Source: Candidatus Latescibacterota bacterium
GTDB taxonomy: Bacteria; Latescibacterota; UBA2968; UBA8231
Direction: 5' to 3'
Assembly: GCA_022826515.1 (NCBI GenBank)
Contig: JAJDUT010000037.1
Location: forward strand, 28,442-92,441
Length of the DNA stretch: 64,000 nt
Position 1 is the first letter of the stretch. Each line of letters opens with the position of its first letter. Of the stretch, positions 25,893 to 34,578 are shown piece after piece. Position numbers and translations under genes: made by a program. Under the pieces are notes generated by a model that was not told where the DNA came from, ran no database searches, and saw only the letters and a list, made by a program, of their open reading frames with translations.

Positions 25893-28814
25893 ATGAGTAG
25901 TAATGCGAGAAAGAGAATGGTAAGGGCCGCGCTACTAGCGCTTGTGGGATTGGGAATGCTGGGTGCCGAAGCCGAAGCGCAGACCTTTCTGCGCAACCGG
26001 GATTTCCTCAACCTCGGCCATCCCGAACCGTATTTAAACTACGGGCGCAAGGAGTACGATCCCTATCCTTCGGTGATCAACGCACGCAATCGCTACGACC
26101 GCTTAGGCAATTACCTGTCGCGCGGCTTCAATGTCTTCACATGGGAATTTTCCCGCCCTGGGGAAAGTAATATCAATACCCGTACTGCCCAGTACTTGGG
26201 ATGGTTTGCCAACTTGGTGATGCTCAACGACTCGTACAAGGGCTGGAACTACCGAGTGACCTTGGGCGAGGACATCCGCGCCAAGTTTTCAGATCTGACC
26301 TTTAGCGATCCGCGCTTCTATGGCATCTTGCTCGACGGCGCTTCCTCGGACAACAGGTTCACCCTGATGCTAAGCCAAGGCGGCGACATGTTGGGGGCCG
26401 CCAAGTTTTCGACCTTCAAAGCGACTCGGGAGACCTCGCCAGTGTTGATTTTTGGCGGCCACTGGGAGACTAAGCTAGGCAATGTGCTGCGCATGGGTGC
26501 CACGTACTTCAACCAGCACATGGCCAATACGGCCGACGAGAACGGCTCCTTCCTCAAGGGCGATACCCCCTACAGCATGCTGCCGCCCTCTTTCATCGAA
26601 GTCATTATCGAAGACGATTCGCCCGACGATATTGGCCGGGCGGCCACTGTGTACGATGTAGATGTGGTGGTTATCGGCGAGTCGCAGGGACAGCGGGTGC
26701 GCCTGACTAGCATTGAAGGCGATCCTGAGTACGATTCGAGTTTGAAGATGATCGATCCCGTCGGTGGAGTCGAGGGTGGGTTGTCGGTAGCCGGCGGCGA
26801 TCAAGTGGTCTTTCGCTTCCAAATGCCGCAATTCAATCTCCCGGATGCCTCGGAGTACTCGGCCGATCCTGATGGCTTTGCGCCAGGCCTGACGATGAAA
26901 TCCGTGCGCTTCTTGGCCGATGTCGAAGGCGACTATCGCATTTTGGTGCGCCAACAGCACTTGTTCTTCGACCAGCGGGCCCACCAAAAGAACGTGGACA
27001 AAGTGGCCGAAGGAGACGACCGATACGCTCCGGGCGGCAGGAGCTACGTCAATCCTTTTACCGGGCTGAAAGGCGACGACGCAATTAAACCACTCGAAGA
27101 TGTGCTAACGGAAAATCCCGACGCCTTCAAGCAGTGGCCGGTGGTGCCGGATCCGACATTTACTCAGGCGCAGCCGTTTTTGCAATACAAGTGGGATCTG
27201 CTCGATCCGACTCGGGTAGGCTATACGGTCTTGCGCTCCGAGGGCAGCGACTCGGGCCGCAAGGTGGTCGAGTTCGACTACGGCATCCCCACCGGTCAGG
27301 CGCTCTACGGGTTGGACTGGGACTTAAGTCTCAAAGGGCTAAAAGTAAAAGGCGAGTTGGTCGCCAATCCTCAGTATTTTCTGTTCCCAGTGGGCAGCAA
27401 TGCCGGCAAGCGCTTTGACAAGCAAGCCCTCGGCTATTTCCTCACGGCCCAAAAGGAATTAGGCCCGATCGAGCTAGGCGGCGAAGTTTTCAACCTAGAT
27501 CCAGACTACAGCGGCAACTACGACAGCGCCCGGGGCGGTGTGGCTTTTTTCAGCGACGATTGCTTTGTGTGTCCACAGATGCAGGAAATGTTTGTCATGA
27601 CCGATAATGACGACAACGATCAGTGGCCAGACGAGATGATTAACGAACTGCCGAGTGCGGAGAAGTCGGATTCGGGCATTTTCCCCGGCTTGGACGAAAA
27701 CAACGACCTAATCCCGGACAGCGATCAAAATTTCAACGGGATCCCCGACTGGACCGAGCCGATCCTCTTTTACGACGCCGATCCGCCGGATTTCATCTAC
27801 GGCATCGACTTCAACAACAACGGCGTAGTCGATTACCGCGAAAACGACGCATTGCCCGACTATCCATACCCACGGGACCGCCGGGGCGCTCACTTGGTGG
27901 CCACCAAGAAAGGCTTGGGACGCTGGGGCAAATGGGCCTCTGTAGGCTATTACACTATGCAGGAGCCGGCCGGTGGCGGCGAAGCCAAGGCCATCTACGC
28001 CCGCTACGAGCACAACTTCACCTCGCCCTATTTGGGCAAAATTCGCATCAACGAGGACATCAAGCAGGTTAAAGACGACATCCGCGACGACGTGTACGTC
28101 TGGGAAGACGTGGGTTTTACCCAGCGGATACCCAGTCCCTTCCCACATTTGAAAGGCCCGATGATTGAGGCGAAGGATCTCAATTCGCAGATTTTCCCGC
28201 CGGATGTCGATCCGCTGAACATGCGCAATAGCTTGGTCAATACCTTGTTCATCAGCTCGACCTTTCGGCAGCTTTCCAACCTCAACGTCATCAACAGCGT
28301 CCAGTGGATTCGCAACAGCAAAGCCGCAGACGAGTTCGACGACGGCACCCAGCAGGAAGCCGGAGTGATTTCGACCTTTACGATGGTCAACCGGCTCGAC
28401 TATACGATCAGCGCCGGCAACCTGAACATCCGCCCGATGTTCAAGCACCTATTGTTGCGCGAGCATGATAGTATCCTTGAAGATGCCACGGGCGAGGGCA
28501 GTATTCGCTCGTTTTCGATTTACGCGCCGATCATCAGGACCCGCTTCGACCTGACGGCCAAGTCCAATCTGCAACTGGGCTTCCAAGGCTTGCCTTTCTG
28601 GCGGCACACCAGCTTGGACCGGGTGAACGAAAGCAACGATTTTAAGGAGTGGACGCTCGTGCTAATGATGAGTAACCGCTCGGATCACTACGGCTACAAT
28701 CTCGCCTCCCAGTTCGGCTTTATCCGAACCAGCCGGGAGTACGACGATGCCACTCGCGCTTCCGATAGCTTCGACAACTCGCGCCTGTTCTTTGATATTG
28801 TGGCCGGGTTCTAG
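25893..28814 (+). CDS. Giant secreted/outer-membrane-type protein, paralogue B
   Basis: 973 residues from the ATG at 25893; an in-frame ATG at 25878 has no ribosome-binding site and the open frame further upstream overlaps the PorV-like gene. A signal peptide ends near AEAQ (about 30). It is paralogous to the 18,899 protein, with the order conserved: an N-terminal PEPYLNYGRKEYDPYPS-like start, SQGGD, DDSPDDIGRA, FDYGIPTGQALYGL, FPVGSNAGKRF, LGGEVFNLDPDYSGNYDS, a D/N-rich calcium-loop-like segment (about 600-665: DENNDLIPDSDQNFNGIPD, DFNNNGVVDYREND), DIKQVKDDIRDDVYVWE and a final LQLGFQGLPFW strand. Function unknown; a large surface or barrel protein is most likely. Confidence 0.72.
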   Translation: MSSNARKRMVRAALLALVGLGMLGAEAEAQTFLRNRDFLNLGHPEPYLNYGRKEYDPYPSVINARNRYDRLGNYLSRGFNVFTWEFSRPGESNINTRTAQYLGWFANLVMLNDSYKGWNYRVTLGEDIRAKFSDLTFSDPRFYGILLDGASSDNRFTLMLSQGGDMLGAAKFSTFKATRETSPVLIFGGHWETKLGNVLRMGATYFNQHMANTADENGSFLKGDTPYSMLPPSFIEVIIEDDSPDDIGRAATVYDVDVVVIGESQGQRVRLTSIEGDPEYDSSLKMIDPVGGVEGGLSVAGGDQVVFRFQMPQFNLPDASEYSADPDGFAPGLTMKSVRFLADVEGDYRILVRQQHLFFDQRAHQKNVDKVAEGDDRYAPGGRSYVNPFTGLKGDDAIKPLEDVLTENPDAFKQWPVVPDPTFTQAQPFLQYKWDLLDPTRVGYTVLRSEGSDSGRKVVEFDYGIPTGQALYGLDWDLSLKGLKVKGELVANPQYFLFPVGSNAGKRFDKQALGYFLTAQKELGPIELGGEVFNLDPDYSGNYDSARGGVAFFSDDCFVCPQMQEMFVMTDNDDNDQWPDEMINELPSAEKSDSGIFPGLDENNDLIPDSDQNFNGIPDWTEPILFYDADPPDFIYGIDFNNNGVVDYRENDALPDYPYPRDRRGAHLVATKKGLGRWGKWASVGYYTMQEPAGGGEAKAIYARYEHNFTSPYLGKIRINEDIKQVKDDIRDDVYVWEDVGFTQRIPSPFPHLKGPMIEAKDLNSQIFPPDVDPLNMRNSLVNTLFISSTFRQLSNLNVINSVQWIRNSKAADEFDDGTQQEAGVISTFTMVNRLDYTISAGNLNIRPMFKHLLLREHDSILEDATGEGSIRSFSIYAPIIRTRFDLTAKSNLQLGFQGLPFWRHTSLDRVNESNDFKEWTLVLMMSNRSDHYGYNLASQFGFIRTSREYDDATRASDSFDNSRLFFDIVAGF

Positions 28815-28833
28815 AGCTTAGGAGATTGACACC

Positions 28834-31800
28834 ATGATTCTGGTAAATCTGCTGCTAATTGCAGCGGTCGGCGTGGCTGCCAGCCTAAGCACGCGCTTCT
28901 TCTCGCCGGTGGAATTGCAAGATCGCTTTGAGGAAGGTCAGAAGCTCTATGCGCTGGGGGACTACGATAGAGCCATTGAGCGCTATGAGGTCATTCTCTC
29001 CACCGAGAGCAATGCCATGATCAACGTGGAGGATGTAACCGTAGCGGTTGACGAGTTCATTCTGCCGGTGCGCGTGGGTGCCACCTACCAGCTAGGCAAT
29101 ACCTACAACAAATTGGGTCTCGAAAAGTTGCAGCGCTCGCAGTTTTTGCGCTCAGAGCAAAAGGAAGCTGAAGCCGACGCCCGCTACGAGGAGGCGCTGC
29201 AAGATCTCAACAAGAGCCGCGACCACTTCCGCACCCTAGCCGCAGACGAGCGCGTCGATGATCGCACCCGAGTGATGGCTCAGTATCAGATGATTCAGAC
29301 TAGTTACCAGCTCAAGGAGTACGAGCAGGTCATTGAGCAGGGGAACGCGCTGCTGCACAGCTTCCCCCACAGCCTCTACGAGGCGTCCGTTCACTACGAC
29401 CGAGCGTGGTCCTATTTTGAACTGGAGCGCTACGAGGAGGCCATCGCCAGCTTTAAGCAGGTGTTGATCTTGGCCCCCCGAGGCTCTAACGCCGATCGCT
29501 CGCTGTTCCAGATCGCCGAAAGCTACGACAAGCTAGGGCAGTACGAAGATGCGCTGGAGTTCCTCGACCGTCTGATCGCCCGCTACGACTTCGCGCAGAT
29601 GACCGAGGAAGAAATCATCGAGATGACCACCCTCAAGCTCAAGGGTTTGGTCAAGGAGACGGCGCGTGAACTCGTCGCCAAGGCCCACCTGAAAAGGGGC
29701 GATATCTACGCGCGCAACGGCGAAGTCGAAAAGGCCCTCGCCTCTTATGCCGTGCTTCCGATCGAATACGCGGCCGAGGCGGTCTTGGTGCAAAATAGCT
29801 ATATCCGCACCGCCGAATTGGTGCAGAAGGAACAGGGCACGACAGCGGCCATCGTCGCGTACAAGGACGCCATCGAAAAGGTCGAGGACAAGCTCTTTCA
29901 GGCTCGCACGCAGCTAACGGTCGCCTTGATGCTTTTCGATCAAGACGAGTACCTCAAGTCAGCACAAGAATACGAGATATACCTCAATGCCTACGGCGAT
30001 GTGGCCCGGCGCATTGGCTTCGACCGCTACAAGGTTCTCTTTCGCATTGCTCAATGCCACCAAGAATACGGACGGCAGATTCTCAGTGAAGACCCGGCTA
30101 GAGCGGACACGGAAATCGCCAAGGCACTCGAAGGCTACGACCAGCTTTTGAGCCAGAGCGAGGACAATGCCCTGATACCGGACGTGCTTTTTAACGCTGG
30201 CTTTGCCAACCAAATCCTAAAGAAAAACGAGGCAGCACAGCCGCTGTACCAGCGGTTAGTCGATGAGTATGCGGACCATCCGGCGGCTCCCAATGGCCTT
30301 TTGCAGTTGGCCCGCATCGCCTACGCCGCCTCCGAACTCAATCGGGCCGAGGAAATCTATACGTCCTTCCTCAACCGATTCCCGGATTCAGAACTGTGCA
30401 ATACGACGCGGATGGAGTTGGGACTCACCTATAAGCGTCTCCAAGATACAGATAGCGCCATTGCCGCCTATGAGACGGTGGAAAAGGGTTGGGACAAGTG
30501 GCCTACCGTGCAGGTCGAGTTGGCTGAGCTATACATGGGCAAACAAGAGTACGAAAAGGCGCGCAAGGCCCTCGCTAACGCCTTAGATCGGGCCGCTGAC
30601 GACACCCTAAAAGGCCAGATGCACTACACTCTGGCCCGGGTGCATTTCGCCGAGGACAATTTCGCCGGTGCGATCGGCTCTTGGGGACAGGCTATTGTGC
30701 TGAATCCGCCCACGCACATCCTGCAAAATTCGCTGCTGGCTCGCGGCGGTGCGTACTACGAGGTCGCCAAACAGCAAGACGCTGTCGGCGACACGGCCCA
30801 AGCCCGCATAAGCTATGAGGCATCGCTGGAGGATATGAAGGCCCTGCTCGAAAGCGATCCCACACCCCAGATAAAGGACAGCGCCTTCCGCACCTTGGGG
30901 GCGGGGATGATCCGCTTGGGGAGGCAAGAAGAGGCGGCTAGCTACTATCAAGAGCTCATCGCCGCGTCGGACGACCCGCAGGAACAGGCGACCTTTAGCA
31001 TGCTCCTGACCGAGCTGTACTACGATCAGCAGGACTTTGTCCAAGCCGAGAAATTCGCTCGCCAGCTCCTCGACATGCAGTTTGAAGACGATAATCAGGC
31101 GGGTTACTACCGCAAAGAACGCGCCTATTCCATCATCGGCAATGCGCTGTTGCAGCAAAAGAAGTACGAGGAAGCCGCCCGCATCTTTGCCCAAGGTCTC
31201 AAGCGCTATCCGAATTCGGGCGAGAGCGGCAACTTGGCCTTCTCCAAGGGCTTTGCCGAAATTAGCTACGGCGACTACGAGACAGCAGCCAAGAGCTTCA
31301 AGTCCTTTGTTGACAAATATTCGCGCAACGCCAACCGCATTCACGGCCAGTACTATCTGGCCCACAGCCTCCAAGCTCTGACGCGGTTTAAGGAGGCTGC
31401 GGCCGCTTTTACCGAACTGGTCGAGCGCTATCTCCAATCCCAATACGAGGAAGAAGCGCTTTTTCTCATTGGCGAAAACTACTACAACGAGCAGGCCTTT
31501 GCCGAGGCCGTGATCGCATACCAATCCCTCTTGGCCAAATATCCCCAAGGGCCATACGGCGGGTCGGCGCAGTACGCGTTGGCTTGGTCCTTTGTCGAAC
31601 AAGAGGAGATGGAGCAAGCAGTAGGCGCGATGCAAGACCTAGTTGCCAATTACCCCGAGAGCGAATTCGCCCCCAAAGCGCAGTTTACCATTGGCGACTA
31701 CTACTACAATATCCAGTCTTATGACGAGGCCATGGCGGCCTACGAGAAAGTACTCAAGCTATATCCCAACTCCGAAGAGGCGTCGCGGGCCACAACTTTA

Positions 31801-32106
31801 GTGGAAGAGCTAAGCGAGATCCAGGCCAGCTTTAGCTACAACGAGGCCATGAAGCTCTTTGAGGCCAAAGACTACGAGCGGGCCGTGCCAGCTCTACAGC
31901 AAATTATCCGCGATTACCCCGGCACCTATACGGAATTGGCTGCGTACTGCAACTTGGGGCTGGTCTATGAAATCACGCGCCAGTGGTCGCAGGCGGTGGA
32001 AAACTATCAGGTAGTAGAAGAAAAGGGCGGGGACAAGCCGGAAAACGCCGACGTGGTCAGTTTTGCTAAACTGCACCGAGAATGGATTGTGGAAAACCGG
32101 CTCTAG
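28834..32106 (+). CDS. 1,090-residue exported TPR protein
   Basis: An N-terminal hydrophobic segment (2-20, ILVNLLLIAAVGVAASLS) acts as signal or anchor; the remaining thousand residues are tetratricopeptide repeats (about 25-30 helical pairs), for example YALGDYDRAIERYEVIL, YEEAIASFKQVLILAPRGS, YEDALEFLDRLIARYDF, NRAEEIYTSFLNRFPDSE, YDEAMAAYEKVLKLYPNSEEA. Many repeats have the YbgF/BamD-like FPxS or YPNS turn. A TAGGAG site precedes the ATG. It lies directly upstream of ExbB and two ExbD genes; TPR proteins of this type accompany Tol-Pal-like and Agl/Glt-like energised envelope machines, so a periplasmic scaffold of such a machine is plausible. Confidence 0.85.
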   Translation: MILVNLLLIAAVGVAASLSTRFFSPVELQDRFEEGQKLYALGDYDRAIERYEVILSTESNAMINVEDVTVAVDEFILPVRVGATYQLGNTYNKLGLEKLQRSQFLRSEQKEAEADARYEEALQDLNKSRDHFRTLAADERVDDRTRVMAQYQMIQTSYQLKEYEQVIEQGNALLHSFPHSLYEASVHYDRAWSYFELERYEEAIASFKQVLILAPRGSNADRSLFQIAESYDKLGQYEDALEFLDRLIARYDFAQMTEEEIIEMTTLKLKGLVKETARELVAKAHLKRGDIYARNGEVEKALASYAVLPIEYAAEAVLVQNSYIRTAELVQKEQGTTAAIVAYKDAIEKVEDKLFQARTQLTVALMLFDQDEYLKSAQEYEIYLNAYGDVARRIGFDRYKVLFRIAQCHQEYGRQILSEDPARADTEIAKALEGYDQLLSQSEDNALIPDVLFNAGFANQILKKNEAAQPLYQRLVDEYADHPAAPNGLLQLARIAYAASELNRAEEIYTSFLNRFPDSELCNTTRMELGLTYKRLQDTDSAIAAYETVEKGWDKWPTVQVELAELYMGKQEYEKARKALANALDRAADDTLKGQMHYTLARVHFAEDNFAGAIGSWGQAIVLNPPTHILQNSLLARGGAYYEVAKQQDAVGDTAQARISYEASLEDMKALLESDPTPQIKDSAFRTLGAGMIRLGRQEEAASYYQELIAASDDPQEQATFSMLLTELYYDQQDFVQAEKFARQLLDMQFEDDNQAGYYRKERAYSIIGNALLQQKKYEEAARIFAQGLKRYPNSGESGNLAFSKGFAEISYGDYETAAKSFKSFVDKYSRNANRIHGQYYLAHSLQALTRFKEAAAAFTELVERYLQSQYEEEALFLIGENYYNEQAFAEAVIAYQSLLAKYPQGPYGGSAQYALAWSFVEQEEMEQAVGAMQDLVANYPESEFAPKAQFTIGDYYYNIQSYDEAMAAYEKVLKLYPNSEEASRATTLVEELSEIQASFSYNEAMKLFEAKDYERAVPALQQIIRDYPGTYTELAAYCNLGLVYEITRQWSQAVENYQVVEEKGGDKPENADVVSFAKLHREWIVENRL

Positions 32107-32154
32107 TGAGCTTTTAACGCAACGCAAAGTAGGACACAATACCGGGAGGTTGTA

Positions 32155-32829
32155 ATGGAGCAGAATTTTTTAGTTGACCAGTTTTTCAAAGGCGGGCCTA
32201 TCATGTGGCCCTTGTTGCTCTGCTTGCTGATCGCCCTAGCCATCATCATAGAACGGCTGTGGCGTCTGCTGACGGTCCCGGGCGAAGAGGAAGCCGAACA
32301 GCAGCTCAATGAGGCCGAGGAAGTGCTCAGAAGCCAAGGCGAAGGCGGGGCCATTGAGCTGTTTCGCCAGGGCAGTGGCGTGCTCAACTTCATCTTCGCC
32401 GCGCTGGTGAAGCGCTACGATACCTTGGTGCTGGAAAATCGCACGGATCTAGAGGACATGCGCCAAGAGTTGATCTTGGCTACTGAGGAGGCTGGCGAGA
32501 TGTACTTAGGCCGTCTGCTCAACGCTCTGGGAACCATTGGCGTCCTTTCCCCGCTGATGGGGTTGTTGGGCACGATCATGGGTATGATTAATGCCTTCGA
32601 CGCGATTGCCCGCGCCGGGGCTGGCGATCCGGCAGCTGTGGCCAGTGGCATCTCTGAGGCCCTGATCACGACGGCCAGTGGCCTCATCGTCGCCATTCCG
32701 ACCATCATCTTCCACCGCTACCTCTCCGGCCGTGCGGAAAAGGTCTTCAAGAGCGTGGAGCTATACTGCCACGCCTTCGCCAATACCCTGCTGGTGCGCT
32801 TCCAAGCCAGTCAGCAGGAGGCCAGCTAG
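32155..32829 (+). CDS. ExbB/TolQ/MotA-family proton channel subunit
   Basis: 224 residues. Three transmembrane segments are visible: about 18-38 (IMWPLLLCLLIALAIIIERL), 121-148 (LLNALGTIGVLSPLMGLLGTIMGM) and 168-190 (ALITTASGLIVAIPTIIFH). The conserved signature LGTIGVLSPLMGLLGTIMGM followed by AFDAIARAGAGDPAAVASGISEALITTASGL is typical of ExbB/TolQ/AglR. The protein forms a proton-conducting pentamer around ExbD helices in the inner membrane. It follows the giant TPR gene by 48 bases with a GGGAGG site and precedes two ExbD genes. Confidence 0.95.
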   Translation: MEQNFLVDQFFKGGPIMWPLLLCLLIALAIIIERLWRLLTVPGEEEAEQQLNEAEEVLRSQGEGGAIELFRQGSGVLNFIFAALVKRYDTLVLENRTDLEDMRQELILATEEAGEMYLGRLLNALGTIGVLSPLMGLLGTIMGMINAFDAIARAGAGDPAAVASGISEALITTASGLIVAIPTIIFHRYLSGRAEKVFKSVELYCHAFANTLLVRFQASQQEAS

Positions 32830-32847
32830 GCAGAAAGAGACGCGGCG

Positions 32848-33267
32848 ATGCGGCAGAGACGAAAGAGCGGATTCGGCAAAAGTGCCTTCAAGACCTCGGA
32901 AAACCCGGATCTGACTCCGCTGATCAACTGCATGTTCTTGCTATTGGTTTTCTTTATGGTGGCGACCACCTTCGTCAACCCCAAGGGCCTGAGTGTAGAT
33001 CTGCCGGGTGGCGAAGGCGAGTCGAGGGCAACCAAGGACATGAACATCGTGATTGACCCGGATCAGACGATCCAAGTCAATGGCGAGATCACGGATAAGG
33101 CGAGATTGGCGGAAAAGATCCGGCAAGTCATTGAGACCGACAACACCAAGAACGTGATCTTGGAGTCCGCGCGCTCCATACCGCACTCCTATGTGGTGCA
33201 GGTGATGGACATCGCTCGCGGCGAGGGTATTGAGGCCATCGCTTTCGCCAAGAGCGGAGAAGGATAG
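32848..33267 (+). CDS. ExbD/TolR-family protein 1
   Basis: 139 residues. One transmembrane helix lies at about 30-48 (INCMFLLLVFFMVATTFV), preceded by NPDLTPLINCMF with the conserved Asp25, the proton-coupled aspartate position being shifted from the usual PLIDV to PLINC; in the second ExbD it is PMIDA. The periplasmic domain has VDLPGGEGES, IVIDPDQTIQVNGEI and VILESARSIPHSYVVQVMDIARGEGIEAIAFA, a typical TolR fold. The substitution of Asp by Asn in the membrane motif suggests it is not the proton-translocating partner. It overlaps the transcriptional unit of ExbB and the next ExbD. Confidence 0.9.
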   Translation: MRQRRKSGFGKSAFKTSENPDLTPLINCMFLLLVFFMVATTFVNPKGLSVDLPGGEGESRATKDMNIVIDPDQTIQVNGEITDKARLAEKIRQVIETDNTKNVILESARSIPHSYVVQVMDIARGEGIEAIAFAKSGEG

Positions 33268-33271
33268 CGTC

Positions 33272-33691
33272 ATGGCTAGACGGAGACAATCGTTGGCCGA
33301 AAAAGCCGGCGAATTCGAACTGAACCTGACGCCGATGATCGACGCAGTGTTCCTGTTGCTGATCTTCTTTATGACTACCACGGTCTTTGTCAAGGCCACT
33401 CAGCTCAAGATCGAGTTGCCCGACTCGGTTCACTACGATCAGCTCAAATCCGAAAAGAAGCTGAATCTGCGCATCTCAAGCGAGGGCCAGCTCGAGATCA
33501 ACGGGCAGCTTGTGGCTATGGGGCAGCTAGCGAGTTGGTTAGAGCGCGAGAAGGTCCGCACCGGCTCATCGACGCTGATTATCACTGCGGACGCGGATGC
33601 TGCACACGGCCATATTATCGACGCGATGGAATCGGCTACCATGGCGGGTGTAGGACAAATCGACATTGAGACCGAGGAACCAACCAATTGA
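33272..33691 (+). CDS. ExbD/TolR-family protein 2
   Basis: 139 residues from the ATG at 33272, five bases after the previous stop. The membrane segment follows LNLTPMIDAVFLLLIFFMTT (about 20-39), with the intact PMIDA motif carrying the proton-coupling aspartate, Asp26. The periplasmic part has IELPDSVHY, LNLRISSEGQLEINGQLV and LIITADADAAHGHIIDAMESATMAGVGQIDIETEE. The presence of two unequal ExbD proteins with one ExbB matches the AglRQS arrangement in Myxococcus as well as some multi-ExbD systems. Confidence 0.93.
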   Translation: MARRRQSLAEKAGEFELNLTPMIDAVFLLLIFFMTTTVFVKATQLKIELPDSVHYDQLKSEKKLNLRISSEGQLEINGQLVAMGQLASWLEREKVRTGSSTLIITADADAAHGHIIDAMESATMAGVGQIDIETEEPTN

Positions 33692-33722
33692 CAATAGCAG
33701 GCAAAAAGGGAGTTGCAATTTT

Positions 33723-34490
33723 ATGAGAGCGAGGTACATGGCGCTCGTCGGAGTAGTGGCGCTCGGGCTAGTCTGGAGTTGCGGGGGATTAGTACCACCC
33801 CAACTCGAGTACGACCTGCACGTGATGCCCATCCTGCCCGAGGGCCGTGGCGATTATACCATCGACCCAGACGACAGTTCAACGGTCTTTAGTAAAGAGG
33901 GACTTTTAATCCGGGTGCGACATCTGAGCGATGCCGAGCTCAACGAGCGCTTCCCGCCCCTGTACGATGGTCGCCACGTCAACCCTTATACCCGGGACGA
34001 CATCGATCCCGAAAAGGGCTATATCCCTCCGCGGTTTACCGTTTTTGAAGTCGAGGTCATAAATAAGACCTATGCCAAGATCGAATTCGATCCGGCCAAG
34101 GCAACCATGGAATCGGGCGGCGAGACCCATCGCTACTACGATCCCGGGCGCGAGGGGGCCGTCGTGTTGGGGGGTAACAGCTTCACCAAGTACTACAAAA
34201 TGGAGTTGGGCACTTCGGGTAATGAGCGCGAAATCAACTTGGAGCGCATGGGCATTATCTACAAGACGGTCTTTCATCGCCATCGACCGATCTTCCGCGA
34301 TAGCAGCCAAAAAGGCATGTTAGTCTTCGATCCGTTGTTGCCAGAAAACGACGAGTTGCTGCTCACATTCCACGAATTTGTGCTGTCGTTTGACGCCAGC
34401 GGTAATCCTGAAGAGACCATCGACGTCGAGTTCCGCTTTGCGGTGGATCAAGGAACGAGGGAAGAGGCCAGCGCGGGCGGAGCGGGTTGA
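33723..34490 (+). CDS. Lipoprotein, paralogue of the 21,897 lipoprotein
   Basis: 255 residues from the ATG at 33723. MRARYMALVGVVALGLVWSC carries a lipobox-like VWSC (about 17-20). The mature part shares its skeleton with the 21,897 protein: YDLHVMPILPEGRGDYTIDP, DSSTVFSKEGLLIRV, FTVFEVEVINKTYAKIEFDP, then a C-terminal DELLLTFHEFVLSFD. Predicted beta-rich, exported and lipid-anchored; no known function. It follows the ExbD pair by 31 bases in the same transcription unit, linking the duplicated lipoproteins with the energised complex. Confidence 0.75.
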   Translation: MRARYMALVGVVALGLVWSCGGLVPPQLEYDLHVMPILPEGRGDYTIDPDDSSTVFSKEGLLIRVRHLSDAELNERFPPLYDGRHVNPYTRDDIDPEKGYIPPRFTVFEVEVINKTYAKIEFDPAKATMESGGETHRYYDPGREGAVVLGGNSFTKYYKMELGTSGNEREINLERMGIIYKTVFHRHRPIFRDSSQKGMLVFDPLLPENDELLLTFHEFVLSFDASGNPEETIDVEFRFAVDQGTREEASAGGAG

Positions 34491-34578
34491 GTCCCGACGC
34501 TGCCCCACATCTGGATAAGTACGTATGGCAGGATATTTCATTGCGAGGGGCTGGACCTTCCGTCTAGCTCCTCTTTTT

